Source: Planosporangium thailandense (GTDB lineage: Bacteria > Actinomycetota > Actinomycetes > Mycobacteriales > Micromonosporaceae). From it: a stretch of 64,000 nucleotides of DNA. The stretch covers positions 62,001 through 126,000 of the forward strand of contig NZ_JAATVY010000012.1 of assembly GCF_011947195.1 (NCBI RefSeq), in the 5' to 3' direction. The translations under genes were made by a program, and so were the position numbers. Below are positions 18,232-26,784 of the stretch, in pieces. How positions within the stretch are numbered: the first letter of the stretch is position 1; the number at the start of each line of letters is the position of its first letter. Under the pieces are notes generated by a model. The model did not search any database. It was given only the letters and a program-made list of their open reading frames with translations, and was not told the DNA's origin.

Positions 18232-19220
18232 CGTGGCGTCGGCACCGTGGCCAGGACGGACTCCAGCACGCTGTCGACGGTCACGCCTTCCAGCTCGGCG
18301 TCGGGCCGCAGCCGTACCCGGTGCCGCAGCGCCGGCCGGGCCAGCGCCTTGACGTCGTCGGGGGTGACGTAGTCGCGGCCGTTCAGCCACGCCCAGGCCT
18401 TGGCGGCGGCGAGCAGGGCGGTGGCGCCGCGCGGCGAGGCGCCCAGCTCCAGCGACGGCGAGACCCGGGTGGCGCGGCACAGGTCGACCACGTAGCCGAG
18501 TACGACGTCGGCGACCCGTACCCGCTGGACGGCGCGCCGGCCGGCGGCCAGGTCGGCGGCGTTCGCGACGGCGGTGACCCCGGCGCCGCGCAGGTCACGG
18601 GGGTCGAACCCGTTGTGGTGGGCGCGCAGGACGCCCAGCTCCTCCTCGCGGCTGGGCAGCGGGACGGTCAGCTTGAGCAGGAACCGGTCCAGCTGGGCCT
18701 CGGGGAGCGGGTAGGTGCCCTCGTACTCGACGGGGTTCTGGGTGGCGGCGACCACGAACGGCTCGGGCAGCGCCCGGGGCGCGCCCTCCACCGACACCTG
18801 CCGCTCCTCCATGACCTCCAGCAGCGCGGCCTGGGTCTTCGGGGGAGTGCGGTTGATCTCGTCGGCGAGCAGCAGGTTGGTGAAGACCGGCCCTTCCCGG
18901 AACTGGAACTCCGCGGTGCGGTTGTCGAAGATCAGCGACCCGGTGACGTCGCCGGGCATCAGGTCGGGGGTGAACTGCAGCCGCTTGGCGTCCAGGTCGA
19001 GCGCTGCCGCGAGGGCGCGTACGAGCAGCGTCTTCGCGACGCCGGGTACGCCCTCGAGCAGCACGTGGCCGCGGCTGAGCAGGGCGATCACGAGGCCGGT
19101 GACCACCGCGTCCTGCCCGATGACGACCTTGCCGACCTCGGCGCGCAGGCGGCCGAGCGCCACGCGGGCCGCGCTGTCCGGGTCGGTGTCCACTGTGTTC
19201 GGGGCTGATGGGTCTGTCAC
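18228..19220 (-). CDS. MoxR-family AAA+ ATPase
   Basis: Cytoplasmic chaperone-like ATPase; 330 residues. It shows Walker A LEGVPGVAKT (about residues 48-57), Walker B LLADEINRTPPKTQAALLEVMEE with the MoxR insert, sensor 1 FVVAATQNPVEYEGTYPLPEAQLDRF, and the C-terminal lid with ASPRGATALLAAAKAWAWLNGRDYVTPDDVK. GTG at 19220 overlaps the preceding stop (GTGA) and has GGAGAG upstream. It lies in the middle of a five-gene coupled operon. Confidence 0.94.
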   Translation of the reverse strand: MTDPSAPNTVDTDPDSAARVALGRLRAEVGKVVIGQDAVVTGLVIALLSRGHVLLEGVPGVAKTLLVRALAAALDLDAKRLQFTPDLMPGDVTGSLIFDNRTAEFQFREGPVFTNLLLADEINRTPPKTQAALLEVMEERQVSVEGAPRALPEPFVVAATQNPVEYEGTYPLPEAQLDRFLLKLTVPLPSREEELGVLRAHHNGFDPRDLRGAGVTAVANAADLAAGRRAVQRVRVADVVLGYVVDLCRATRVSPSLELGASPRGATALLAAAKAWAWLNGRDYVTPDDVKALARPALRHRVRLRPDAELEGVTVDSVLESVLATVPTPR

Positions 19221-20581
19221 CGAAGGCTCTCCTCTATCGGGTACGCGCGCACGGCGCGCAGCAGGCGGTCCAGGTTCGCGGCGGCCGCGACGAACTGCTC
19301 GTCGTCGTCGGGGGTCGGCGGCCGCAGCGCCGTGCGCACGTCGGTCGCGGTCCAGCCGGACCGCGCGGCCGCGGCCGCCTCGAGGGTCTCGGCCGGCGCG
19401 TCCGGGGGCAGGTCCAGCAGCCGGCGTAGCCGCTCGTCGGTCGCCGCGCGCAGCGTCTCCAGCGCCGTGTCGCGGGCCTTGGCCCGCCGGTACAGCCGGC
19501 CGCGGCCGAGTACCGTCTCGGCGGCCGGCACGCTGACCGGCAGCGGCTCCGGGATCGGGGTGCCCAGCCGGCGGGCTCTGGCCGCCGCCAGCAGCGCCCC
19601 GGCGGCGAGCAGCAGCGCCAGCGTGACCCAAGCGGCGGCCGGGAACGCCGACCACAGCGAGGGACCGCCGCCACCGCTGTCGCGGTTGGTCCCGGGCGCC
19701 GGGTGGGCCGTACCCGGCAGCGGGAAGTCGGGGTCGGGTGAGCCGTTCGGACCCAGCGACGGCGGGGCGTTGTCCGGCGCGCCGCCCGCGTTGAAGCCGG
19801 GCCGCGGCTCCAACCGGTGCACGTCCAGCCAGACCAGCCGGTCGGCGCCGGTCAACAGGGCGGTGGCGAGGTCGGCGTTGCCGTGCTCGCCGATGCGGTC
19901 GTTGCGGAACGCGTCGTCGGCGCCGATCACGGTGAGCCGCGTGTCGTGCCAGCTCAGCTCGACCAGCCCGCCGGCGTAGCAGCGGTGCAGTTCGGTCGTG
20001 TCCGGGGCGGGCACGGTGAACAGCACCGCCCGCCGGACGGCCGCCGCGCCGGCGTTCGCCGCCGCCGGCAGGTCGCAGCCGGGTGGCCCGACCGCGGTGG
20101 CCCAGCGCCGGCTCGTGACGGCGACCGGCAGGTTTCCGGCGGCCAGGGCCCGGTCGCTCGGCGCGACGAGCACGATCCGCGTCGACGCCGGCATCAGCTT
20201 GAGCATGCGCAGGTAGTACGGGTGGACCAGGGCGGGCGCCGGGACGAGGAGGGTGGCGTCGCCGCGGTACGCCGACACCAGCGCGTCGGAGGTCCTGGTG
20301 GCGCGCTCGACGCGGACACCGCGCCGCTCGACGAGCCGGGCCAGCCGGGCCGCTCCGGTGGGGGCGCTGCTGGCCGGCGACAGGTAGGCCGGGTCGGACT
20401 GGTCGGGCTGTTGCAGCGCGTAGGCGACGGCCGAGACCGCGACCAGCGCGACGACCAGCGCAAGCGGGGTGACCAGGCGCAGCCAGCGCAGCCGCCGCCG
20501 GCGCGGCGGCGCGCCCGGGACCCCGGCCGGCGTCGGTGTGGCCGGCGTCGGGGCGGCCGGTCGCGGGGCGATCACGCTCAT
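19217..20581 (-). CDS. DUF4350 domain membrane protein
   Basis: A 454-residue protein. One N-terminal span (LVTPLALVVALVAVSAVAYAL, about 36-56) anchors an outer domain of the DUF4350 type, beginning SAPTGAARLARLVERRGVRVER, a GATase-like fold in this family. A second span near 310-330 (AAAWVTLALLLAAGALLAAA) leads to a cytoplasmic tail of about 120 residues. The stretch between 270 and 305 is rich in Pro, Gly and Asn. It overlaps MoxR by GTGA and the DUF4129 gene by ATGA. Function not established. Confidence 0.85.
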   Translation of the reverse strand: MSVIAPRPAAPTPATPTPAGVPGAPPRRRRLRWLRLVTPLALVVALVAVSAVAYALQQPDQSDPAYLSPASSAPTGAARLARLVERRGVRVERATRTSDALVSAYRGDATLLVPAPALVHPYYLRMLKLMPASTRIVLVAPSDRALAAGNLPVAVTSRRWATAVGPPGCDLPAAANAGAAAVRRAVLFTVPAPDTTELHRCYAGGLVELSWHDTRLTVIGADDAFRNDRIGEHGNADLATALLTGADRLVWLDVHRLEPRPGFNAGGAPDNAPPSLGPNGSPDPDFPLPGTAHPAPGTNRDSGGGGPSLWSAFPAAAWVTLALLLAAGALLAAARARRLGTPIPEPLPVSVPAAETVLGRGRLYRRAKARDTALETLRAATDERLRRLLDLPPDAPAETLEAAAAARSGWTATDVRTALRPPTPDDDEQFVAAAANLDRLLRAVRAYPIEESLR

Positions 20582-21252
20582 CCTCGGCTCCCCGCCGTGC
20601 TCCGCGCGAGCGCCTCCCGTGCGGCGTCCGCCAGTGCGCGCATCCGGGCGTCCGTTTCGGCGCCGGCCGGGCGGCCGGCGTACCAGACCTCGGAGAAGAG
20701 GGCGGCCGCTTCGGACAGCGGCGCGCCGACCGCGGGCAGCGCGTGGCCGGCGGCCCGGGCCAGTTCGGTGACGGTCCAGCCGGGCCGGTGTTCGATGACG
20801 CCGCGTTCCACCAGGTGCCGGACCATCGCGCGCAGCCGCTCACGGACCGCCTCGGCGTAGCGCCCGGCCGCCGCGAGCCGGTCGGCCAGCGAGGCGAGGT
20901 CGTCGGCCGGCACGGCGGGCAGTTCGTCCGCGGGGACCGGTGGTGGCGGCGGGGCGCTGTCGCCGCGGCGACGCTTCCAGCGCAGGTGCGGCCAGCGCAG
21001 CCGGGGCAGGCGCGGCCTCCGCCAGCGCAGGCGCGGCAGCCGCGGCCTCCGCCAGCGGGGCAGGCGCGGGCGCGGCCGGCGCAGCCGCCAGCGCGGGCGG
21101 CGCAGGCGCGGTAGCCGGCGGGGGACCCAGGCGGGGAACCAGTACCAGGCGGCGCCGAGGAGGCCGGCGGCGATCAGCGACAGCACCAGCAGCAGCGGCA
21201 GCGGAATCACGTCCGAGACCGCCGCGACCAGGTCGGTCCACCATCGGCTCAC
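20578..21252 (-). CDS. DUF4129 domain protein with Arg/Pro/Leu/Trp-rich repeat
   Basis: A 224-residue membrane-anchored protein. One span lies at about residues 16-40. Residues 45-96 form a strikingly basic stretch built from RPRLPRLRW-like units; two of them, WRRPRLPRLR, are consecutive 10-residue repeats encoded by a 30-base DNA repeat. A Pro run and then the DUF4129 domain follow: DDLASLADRLAAAGRYAEAVRERLRAMVRHLVERGVIEHRPGWTVTELAR. GTG 21252 overlaps the previous stop. DUF4129 normally lies near transglutaminase or DUF4350 genes of MoxR clusters. The basic repeat is unusual and may bind the phospholipid surface or anionic wall polymers; this is a guess. Confidence 0.8.
   Translation of the reverse strand: MSRWWTDLVAAVSDVIPLPLLLVLSLIAAGLLGAAWYWFPAWVPRRLPRLRRPRWRLRRPRPRLPRWRRPRLPRLRWRRPRLPRLRWPHLRWKRRRGDSAPPPPPVPADELPAVPADDLASLADRLAAAGRYAEAVRERLRAMVRHLVERGVIEHRPGWTVTELARAAGHALPAVGAPLSEAAALFSEVWYAGRPAGAETDARMRALADAAREALARSTAGSRG
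20965..21120 (-). repeat. repeat encoding Arg-rich linker of DUF4129 protein
   Basis: CGCGGCCTCCGCCAGCG occurs at 21011-21027 and again at 21041-21057, a 30-base period, within about 155 bases of degenerate related units. It encodes the basic linker at residues 45-96 of the DUF4129 protein. Confidence 0.8.
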
Positions 21253-22097
21253 GGGGCCACCCGGGACAGGTCGGGCCGGGAACCGGCGTCGCGGCGCAGT
21301 GCGCGCCCGAGCCAGATGTCGAGGCCCTCGGTACGGATCCGGGCCTCCACGTACAGCACCGCGTCCACGCAGGCCAGCGCGGGATAGGCGACCGCATTGA
21401 CGCCGGCGGCGATGGCCATGGCGGCCCAGGGCAGCCACGGGCGCAGGCCGAAGAACTGGTACAGCACCAGCGGACCGCCGAGCGCGAGCGTGACCCGGAC
21501 AGCCAGCCAGGCGCCGTAGCCGACGAGCCGGAACGCCGCGGCCCGCAGGCCCGCGCGGACGGACAGTGCGAGCGAGCGCAGCAGCGCGCCGCCCGGACCA
21601 CGGCGCTCGATCACGACGGCGGGTACGGCGAGCCCGGCCAGTCCGTACCCGAAGATCCAGGGCAGCAGACCGGCGAGCGCGCAGATACCGACCACCAGGC
21701 CGGTGATCAGGGCGACGACGGTGACCGCGAACCACCGGGAACCGCCGAGGGAAAGCAGTTGCCGTGGGGTCGGGCGCTCGCCGAGCAGGTCGGCCGTGGC
21801 GACGTGGCCGGCGAGGCCGCCGAGCAGCGCGATCGCCACCGCTTCGGCCGCGAGGCCGGCGGCGAGGAGCACCCAGTACTGGCCGAGGCGGTCGGAGTGC
21901 GGCAGGTAGCCGGGCACGCTGACGTCGGCCGCCGTCCGCAACGGGCGGAGGGCGGCCTGCTCGGCCACTCCCAGGACCGCGCCGGCGAGCAGCAGCGGCG
22001 TGGCGCCGCGGCGCAGCAGCGCCACCGCGGTGTCGAGGAGTTCGCCCAGCGTGAGTGGCCGCAGTGGGATCACTCCCGGTGGGGGTGGCAGCGGCAC
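21249..22097 (-). CDS. multi-span membrane protein of MoxR cluster
   Basis: A 282-residue integral membrane protein with about six spans (for example TPLLLAGAVLGVAEQAAL, YWVLLAAGLAAEAVAIALLGGLAG, WFAVTVVALITGLVVGICALAGLLPWI). It resembles the glycerophosphoryl diester phosphodiesterase membrane-domain group by layout (IPLRPLTLGELLDTAVALLRR at the N terminus, VYLEARIRTEGLDIWL-like end). I start it at GTG 22097 because CAGGAGACCTC sits directly upstream with ideal spacing; an ATG at 22139 is in frame but lacks such a site. First gene of the leftward operon. It has no assigned function. Confidence 0.78.
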   Translation of the reverse strand: MPLPPPPGVIPLRPLTLGELLDTAVALLRRGATPLLLAGAVLGVAEQAALRPLRTAADVSVPGYLPHSDRLGQYWVLLAAGLAAEAVAIALLGGLAGHVATADLLGERPTPRQLLSLGGSRWFAVTVVALITGLVVGICALAGLLPWIFGYGLAGLAVPAVVIERRGPGGALLRSLALSVRAGLRAAAFRLVGYGAWLAVRVTLALGGPLVLYQFFGLRPWLPWAAMAIAAGVNAVAYPALACVDAVLYVEARIRTEGLDIWLGRALRRDAGSRPDLSRVAP

Positions 22098-22197
22098 GAG
22101 GTCTCCTGGGCACTGTTGTCGATGAGGACGGGGACTCATGGTGGCATGTCTGGATGTTCGTGCGCGTCCCTGTCACTCCAGCGGCGCCAATGTCGGA

Positions 22198-22214
22198 CTA
22201 AAACGGTCTAAAAC
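22198..22214. promoter_or_regulatory. 10-base-period direct repeat before mtrA
   Basis: CTAAAAC occurs at 22198-22204 and 22208-22214, one helical turn apart, in the divergent region between the MoxR operon and mtrA. OmpR-type regulators bind direct repeats with this spacing, but the sequence does not resemble the MtrA sites that I know. Confidence 0.35.
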
Positions 22215-22283
22215 CCCCAACGTTCGGCCGGTCCGGGGACACCTCGCCCACGTCGCGGCGCATTGGTGGAATCATTGGGCCCC

Positions 22284-22973
22284 ATGAGGGCCCGTGTACT
22301 GGTGGTCGACGATGACCCCGCGCTCGCCGAGATGCTCGGCATCGTGCTGCGCAGCGAAGGTTTCCTGCCGTCTTTCGTCGCCGACGGCGAGCGCGCCCTC
22401 ACCGCGTTCCGCGAGGCCCGGCCCGACATCGTCCTGCTCGACCTGATGCTGCCGGGGATGAGCGGCATCGACGTGTGCCGGGCGATCCGCGCCGAGTCCG
22501 GGCTGCCGATCGTGATGCTGACGGCCAAGAGCGATACGGTCGACGTCGTGCTCGGCCTCGAATCCGGCGCCGACGACTACGTCGTCAAGCCGTTCAAGCC
22601 GAAGGAGCTGGTCGCGCGGATGCGGGCCCGGCTGCGCCGGGGCGAGGACGTCACCCCGGAGCTGCTCACGATCGGGCCGCCCGGCAACCAGATCACGATC
22701 GACGTGCCGGCGCACACCATCACCCGCAACGGCGAGGAGGTCAAGCTGACTCCGCTGGAGTTCGACCTGCTCGTCGCGCTGGCGCGCAAGCCCCGCCAGG
22801 TGTTCACCCGCGAGGTCCTGCTGGAGCAGGTGTGGGGATACCGCCACGCCGCCGACACCCGGCTGGTCAACGTGCACGTGCAGCGGCTGCGGGCGAAGAT
22901 CGAGCCCGATCCGGAGCGGCCGGAGATCATCCTCACGGTGCGCGGCGTCGGCTACAAGGCCGGTACGGGCTAG
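22284..22973 (+). CDS. mtrA: two-component response regulator MtrA
   Basis: OmpR-class regulator of cell envelope, division and osmotic-stress genes in Actinobacteria; 229 residues. The receiver has acidic pocket DDD (9-11), phospho-acceptor Asp53 in VLLDLMLPGMSG and Lys in DDYVVKPFKPKEL. The winged-helix domain ends with the conserved GYRHAADTRLVNVHVQRLRAKIE and LTVRGVGYKAG. The match to mycobacterial MtrA is near-identical over the linker SDTVDVVLGLESGADDY. ATG 22284 gives the family's usual N terminus MRARVLVVDDD. mtrB follows after 3 bases. Confidence 0.97.
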   Translation: MRARVLVVDDDPALAEMLGIVLRSEGFLPSFVADGERALTAFREARPDIVLLDLMLPGMSGIDVCRAIRAESGLPIVMLTAKSDTVDVVLGLESGADDYVVKPFKPKELVARMRARLRRGEDVTPELLTIGPPGNQITIDVPAHTITRNGEEVKLTPLEFDLLVALARKPRQVFTREVLLEQVWGYRHAADTRLVNVHVQRLRAKIEPDPERPEIILTVRGVGYKAGTG

Positions 22974-22976
22974 GTC

Positions 22977-24923
22977 GTGCCCGAGCCCGACCCCTCGGAC
23001 GTCGCAGGCGACGGATCCAGCCGGCTCCGTCGGCCGGTCGACGACGCCCGGCCCCGGCCGCTGACCGGAACCGTCCGGCTGCGCGTACCCGCGTCCGTCC
23101 GCCGGCGATCGGCGTCGATCGCGGCCCGGCTGGCCGTCAGCCCTCCGGGTCGTGCCGGCCGTGCGCTGGTCCGGCTGGTCCTCGCGGGACTGCTCGCCGG
23201 GTGGCGGTCGCCGTTGGCCCGGGTGCCGTTGCGCCACGCCGTCCGGCTCTGGCACCGCGGCCGCCGCGCCTGGCGGCGCTCGCTGCAGGTACGGATCGTG
23301 TCGATCACGCTCGTGCTGTCGCTGCTCGTGGTGGGGGTGTTCGGCTTCGTGGTCGCGTCCGCGATCACCGGCGGCCTGCTCGACGCCCGGGTCAGATCGG
23401 CGAGCAAGACCGTCGACCAGGGCGCCGCGTACGCGGCCAGCCAGCTCAAGGGCGTGACCCAGCCGGGCGACCCGGCGCTGCTGACCACCGTGCCGGCGGT
23501 CGTCGTCGCGCTGGGCAACGCCGAACAGAGCGGCCAGGTCCAGGTGATCATCCGGGCCAGCGACTCCTCGTTGAGCTCCCTACCCGCCCAGTCGCTGGCC
23601 TGGCCGAAGGCGGACGCGTACAACGTCGTGACGTCGGGCCGGCTCGCCGACCTGCGCCGCCAGGTCGGACGCGGCAAGATGGCCCGGCAGTACGCCACGG
23701 CCAACCCGGACGGCAACGGCGAGCGGCGGTACCTGGTCTTCGGCACCCCGATCAACAGCAGCGGCGCCGGGGGCCAGCTTGAGCTGTACTACCTGTTCCC
23801 GCTCGACAACGAGGTCGCCACGGTCGACCTGGTGCGCACCACCCTGATCGCGACCGGCGCGGCGCTGGTGGTGCTGCTGGCCATGGTCGCCGCGCTGGTC
23901 ACCCGGCTGGTCGTCCGGCCGGTGCGCATCGCCGCCCGGACCGCGCAGCGGCTGTCCGCCGGCCTGCTCGACCAGCGCATGGAGGTGCGCGGCGAGGACG
24001 ACCTGGCCCGGCTGGCCGCCTCGTTCAACCAGATGGCCGGCAACCTCCAGCGCCAGATCGTACGGCTCGAGGAGATGTCGCGGCTGCAGCGGCGGTTCAC
24101 CTCGGACGTCTCGCACGAGCTGCGGACGCCGCTGACCACGGTGCGGATGGCCGCCGACCTGATCTTCTCCGCCCGCGAGGACTTCGAGCCGGCCGTGGCC
24201 CGCAGCGCCGAGCTGTTGCAGGCCGAGCTGGACCGCTTCGAGGGGCTGTTGACCGACCTGCTGGAGATCAGCCGGTTCGACGCCGGGTTCGCGATGCTCG
24301 ACGCGGAGGCCACGGACCTGGTACCCGTGGTGCGACGCGCCGCCGACGGGCTCACGTCCGTAGCGGAGCGCGCCGGCTGCGCGGTCGACGTGAGCGTTCC
24401 CGGTGCCCCGGTGATCGTCGAGATCGACCCCCGCCGCATCGAACGGGTCCTGCGCAACCTCATCGGCAACGCGATCGAGCACAGCGAGGGCAAGCCTGTC
24501 CGGGTCACCCTGGCCGCGGACGACTCGGCGGTCGCCGTGACCGTGCGCGACCACGGGGTGGGCCTGCGTCCGGGGGAGGAGAAGCTGGTGTTCAACCGGT
24601 TCTGGCGCGCCGACCCGTCGCGGGCCAGGCAGACGGGCGGCAGCGGGCTCGGGCTGTCGATCAGCCTGGAGGACGCCCGGCTGCACGGCGGCTGGCTGGA
24701 GGCGTGGGGCGCGCCCGGCCAGGGCGCGCAGTTCCGGCTGACCCTGCCCGTCCGCGCCGGTGAACGCCTGGTCTCCTCGCCGCTGGCGCTCGTACCGGCG
24801 GACGCGCCGCCGGCGAGATCGGCCGAACCCGCCGGTACCCCCGCCGTGGTCGGCGTGGCCGCCTCGGCGGCGACGCCGGTGGCGGGCGGCGACCCGGGTG
24901 ACGAAGGGCGGGTCACGCCGTGA
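22977..24923 (+). CDS. mtrB: sensor histidine kinase MtrB
   Basis: Membrane sensor kinase for MtrA; 648 residues from GTG 22977. A long basic cytoplasmic N segment (about 100 residues) precedes span 1 (VSITLVLSLLVVGVFGFVVAS). An outer loop of about 170 residues follows, then span 2 (LIATGAALVVLLAMVAALVT), a HAMP linker, and the kinase core: H box FTSDVSHELRTPLT with His380, N box RNLIGNAIEHSEG, and G box GGSGLGLSISLEDARLHGG. The stop overlaps the lpqB start (GTGA). The Ala/Pro-rich C tail after about 600 is typical of this kinase. Confidence 0.97.
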   Translation: MPEPDPSDVAGDGSSRLRRPVDDARPRPLTGTVRLRVPASVRRRSASIAARLAVSPPGRAGRALVRLVLAGLLAGWRSPLARVPLRHAVRLWHRGRRAWRRSLQVRIVSITLVLSLLVVGVFGFVVASAITGGLLDARVRSASKTVDQGAAYAASQLKGVTQPGDPALLTTVPAVVVALGNAEQSGQVQVIIRASDSSLSSLPAQSLAWPKADAYNVVTSGRLADLRRQVGRGKMARQYATANPDGNGERRYLVFGTPINSSGAGGQLELYYLFPLDNEVATVDLVRTTLIATGAALVVLLAMVAALVTRLVVRPVRIAARTAQRLSAGLLDQRMEVRGEDDLARLAASFNQMAGNLQRQIVRLEEMSRLQRRFTSDVSHELRTPLTTVRMAADLIFSAREDFEPAVARSAELLQAELDRFEGLLTDLLEISRFDAGFAMLDAEATDLVPVVRRAADGLTSVAERAGCAVDVSVPGAPVIVEIDPRRIERVLRNLIGNAIEHSEGKPVRVTLAADDSAVAVTVRDHGVGLRPGEEKLVFNRFWRADPSRARQTGGSGLGLSISLEDARLHGGWLEAWGAPGQGAQFRLTLPVRAGERLVSSPLALVPADAPPARSAEPAGTPAVVGVAASAATPVAGGDPGDEGRVTP

Positions 24924-26779
24924 TCGTCCGCCGTTGGCTGATCGTCGCTCTGCTGGTCGCGGGGCTGCCGCTCCCGCTGGTCGGCTGCGGCGTGCCCAGT
25001 TCGGGGCCGGCCGTCGTGGTCAAGGCCGCCCCCCGTAACGGCGTGCCGAGCAACCCGGACGCGGCGGTGACCAAGAAGACGCCGCTCGGGGTGACCGATC
25101 CACAGGAGCTGGTCCGCCGCTACCTGCAGGCGATGGCCTGGGGCAACGACACCAGCCAGGACCCCAACGCGACGGACAAGGCGGTCGAGTCGGCCAAGGC
25201 GTTCCTGACCCCGGAGGCGCAGGCCAACTGGGTACGCGGCCAGGACATCACGGTCGTCCGGGTGCAGTTCAACCTGCTTCCGGTGACCACGGCCAACGGC
25301 ATCCGGGTCGACGTGGCCATGCAGCCGGTGGGCGTGCTCGACGGCCACGGTTCGATCGAGCCGAAGGCCACCGGCGTTCCGTCGACCTACGCGTTCACGG
25401 TCGTGCCCGAGGAGCGCGGCCGGGGCCTGCGCATCGCCAACGCGCCCAACGGGATGCTGCTGAGCACCGAAGGGCTCGACAACCTGTACAACGTCGAGCC
25501 GATCTACTTCTGGGACAGCTCCAACCGCAGCCTCGTACCGGACCTGCGCTACATCAACCGGTCGCTGTCGCCGGCCACCCGCGTCGCCGAGGTGACCGGG
25601 TGGCTGCGCGACGGACCGTCGGACTACCTCCGGCCCGGGGTCAGCCCGTTGCCGGCCGCCATCGAGTTCAAGGACCGGCCGGTACTCGACGCCACGCCCG
25701 GCAGCGTACGCATCAACCTGGCGGCGAAGGCCGCGAACGTGCAGAACCAGCTCGCGAAGTTCGCCATCCAGCTGAGATGGTCGCTGCGCTCGCTGGCCAG
25801 CAGCGTCGAGCTGCAGATCGAGGGCCAGCGCCAGGACCTGAGCCGGGACGTCGCGTGGTCGAACCCGGCCGCCGTGCCGGACGGGCAGCGGGACGCGCCC
25901 CGCTTCGGCGTGGTCGACGGGCGGGTCCGCCAGCTCGACGGGGACCCGGTCACGGTGCCCGCGCTGGGCAGCGACGACAACAACAACGTGGTGAGCGCGG
26001 CGATCCTGCGCGGCCCCGTGCAGGAGGTCGCGCTGGTCCGGGAGGAGGCGCACGGGCGGCTCCGGCTGTGGCTAGGCAGCTACAACCAGGGCGCGAAGGC
26101 GGCGGAGTACGTCGCGACCGACCTGGAAGGCGACGTGATGAGCCGGCCGGTCGGGGTGCTCACGGCGGTCCCCAGCGATCCGGCGTTCCTGTTGGCGGCC
26201 GACGGCCGGCTGTGTGCGGTGTCCGCGGCGATCAGACAGTGCGTGGACCGGACGCCGCCGGGCATCGGCGCGGTGACCAACGTGTCGGTCGCGCGCGACG
26301 GGCGGCGCGTCGCGCTGGTCGCCGACGGCCGCGTGTACATCGGCATGCTCACGTTCGAGGGCTCGATCCCGTCAGTGTCGCAGTTGGTGGAGGTGCAGAC
26401 GACGCTGAGCGACGCGGTCGGGGTGGCCTGGAGCCGCGAGGAGTGGCTGGTCGTCGCGGGGCGCTCGGCGGGGCAGTCGGCGCTGGTCGAGGTGACGGTC
26501 GACAGCGCACTGGTCGAACAGATGCAGCTACGTGGCCTGACCGGGCTGACCGTGACCCGGATCGTCGCCGATCCGTCGGTACGCCCGGACGCGCCGCTGC
26601 GCGGTGAGCGCGGGCCGATCATGATCGAGGCGAACGGCCGCGTCTACCGGGTCTTCTCCGGCAGCGTGGACGAGTACCCGCCGGAGGCGTCACCGGCGCC
26701 GTCGACGTCCGCGTCGGCGTCCCCGTCGGGCGCGCCGGCCAAGCAGTCGCTGCCGTCCGCGCCGTTCTTCCTGGACTGA
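24920..26779 (+). CDS. lpqB: lipoprotein LpqB
   Basis: Cell-surface lipoprotein that modulates MtrB; 619 residues. The signal VIVRRWLIVALLVAGLPLPLVGC ends in lipobox LVGC with Cys23. The N-terminal GerMN-like domain (RRYLQAMAWGNDTSQDPNATDKAVE and VTGWLRDGPSDYLRPGVSPL) and a C-terminal beta-propeller-like LpqB domain (AAILRGPVQEVALVREEAHGRL) are seen. The last 35 residues are Ala/Ser/Pro-rich. GTG 24920 overlaps the mtrB stop, fixing the mtrAB-lpqB operon. Confidence 0.95.
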   Translation: MIVRRWLIVALLVAGLPLPLVGCGVPSSGPAVVVKAAPRNGVPSNPDAAVTKKTPLGVTDPQELVRRYLQAMAWGNDTSQDPNATDKAVESAKAFLTPEAQANWVRGQDITVVRVQFNLLPVTTANGIRVDVAMQPVGVLDGHGSIEPKATGVPSTYAFTVVPEERGRGLRIANAPNGMLLSTEGLDNLYNVEPIYFWDSSNRSLVPDLRYINRSLSPATRVAEVTGWLRDGPSDYLRPGVSPLPAAIEFKDRPVLDATPGSVRINLAAKAANVQNQLAKFAIQLRWSLRSLASSVELQIEGQRQDLSRDVAWSNPAAVPDGQRDAPRFGVVDGRVRQLDGDPVTVPALGSDDNNNVVSAAILRGPVQEVALVREEAHGRLRLWLGSYNQGAKAAEYVATDLEGDVMSRPVGVLTAVPSDPAFLLAADGRLCAVSAAIRQCVDRTPPGIGAVTNVSVARDGRRVALVADGRVYIGMLTFEGSIPSVSQLVEVQTTLSDAVGVAWSREEWLVVAGRSAGQSALVEVTVDSALVEQMQLRGLTGLTVTRIVADPSVRPDAPLRGERGPIMIEANGRVYRVFSGSVDEYPPEASPAPSTSASASPSGAPAKQSLPSAPFFLD

Positions 26780-26784
26780 GCCCG

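Noticed and set aside
15898-22097. A defence or secretion system in the MoxR region
   Set aside because: MoxR, DUF58, DUF4350, DUF4129, RDD and SpoIIM-like proteins form a known conserved actinobacterial neighbourhood; no effector, nuclease or toxin is present.
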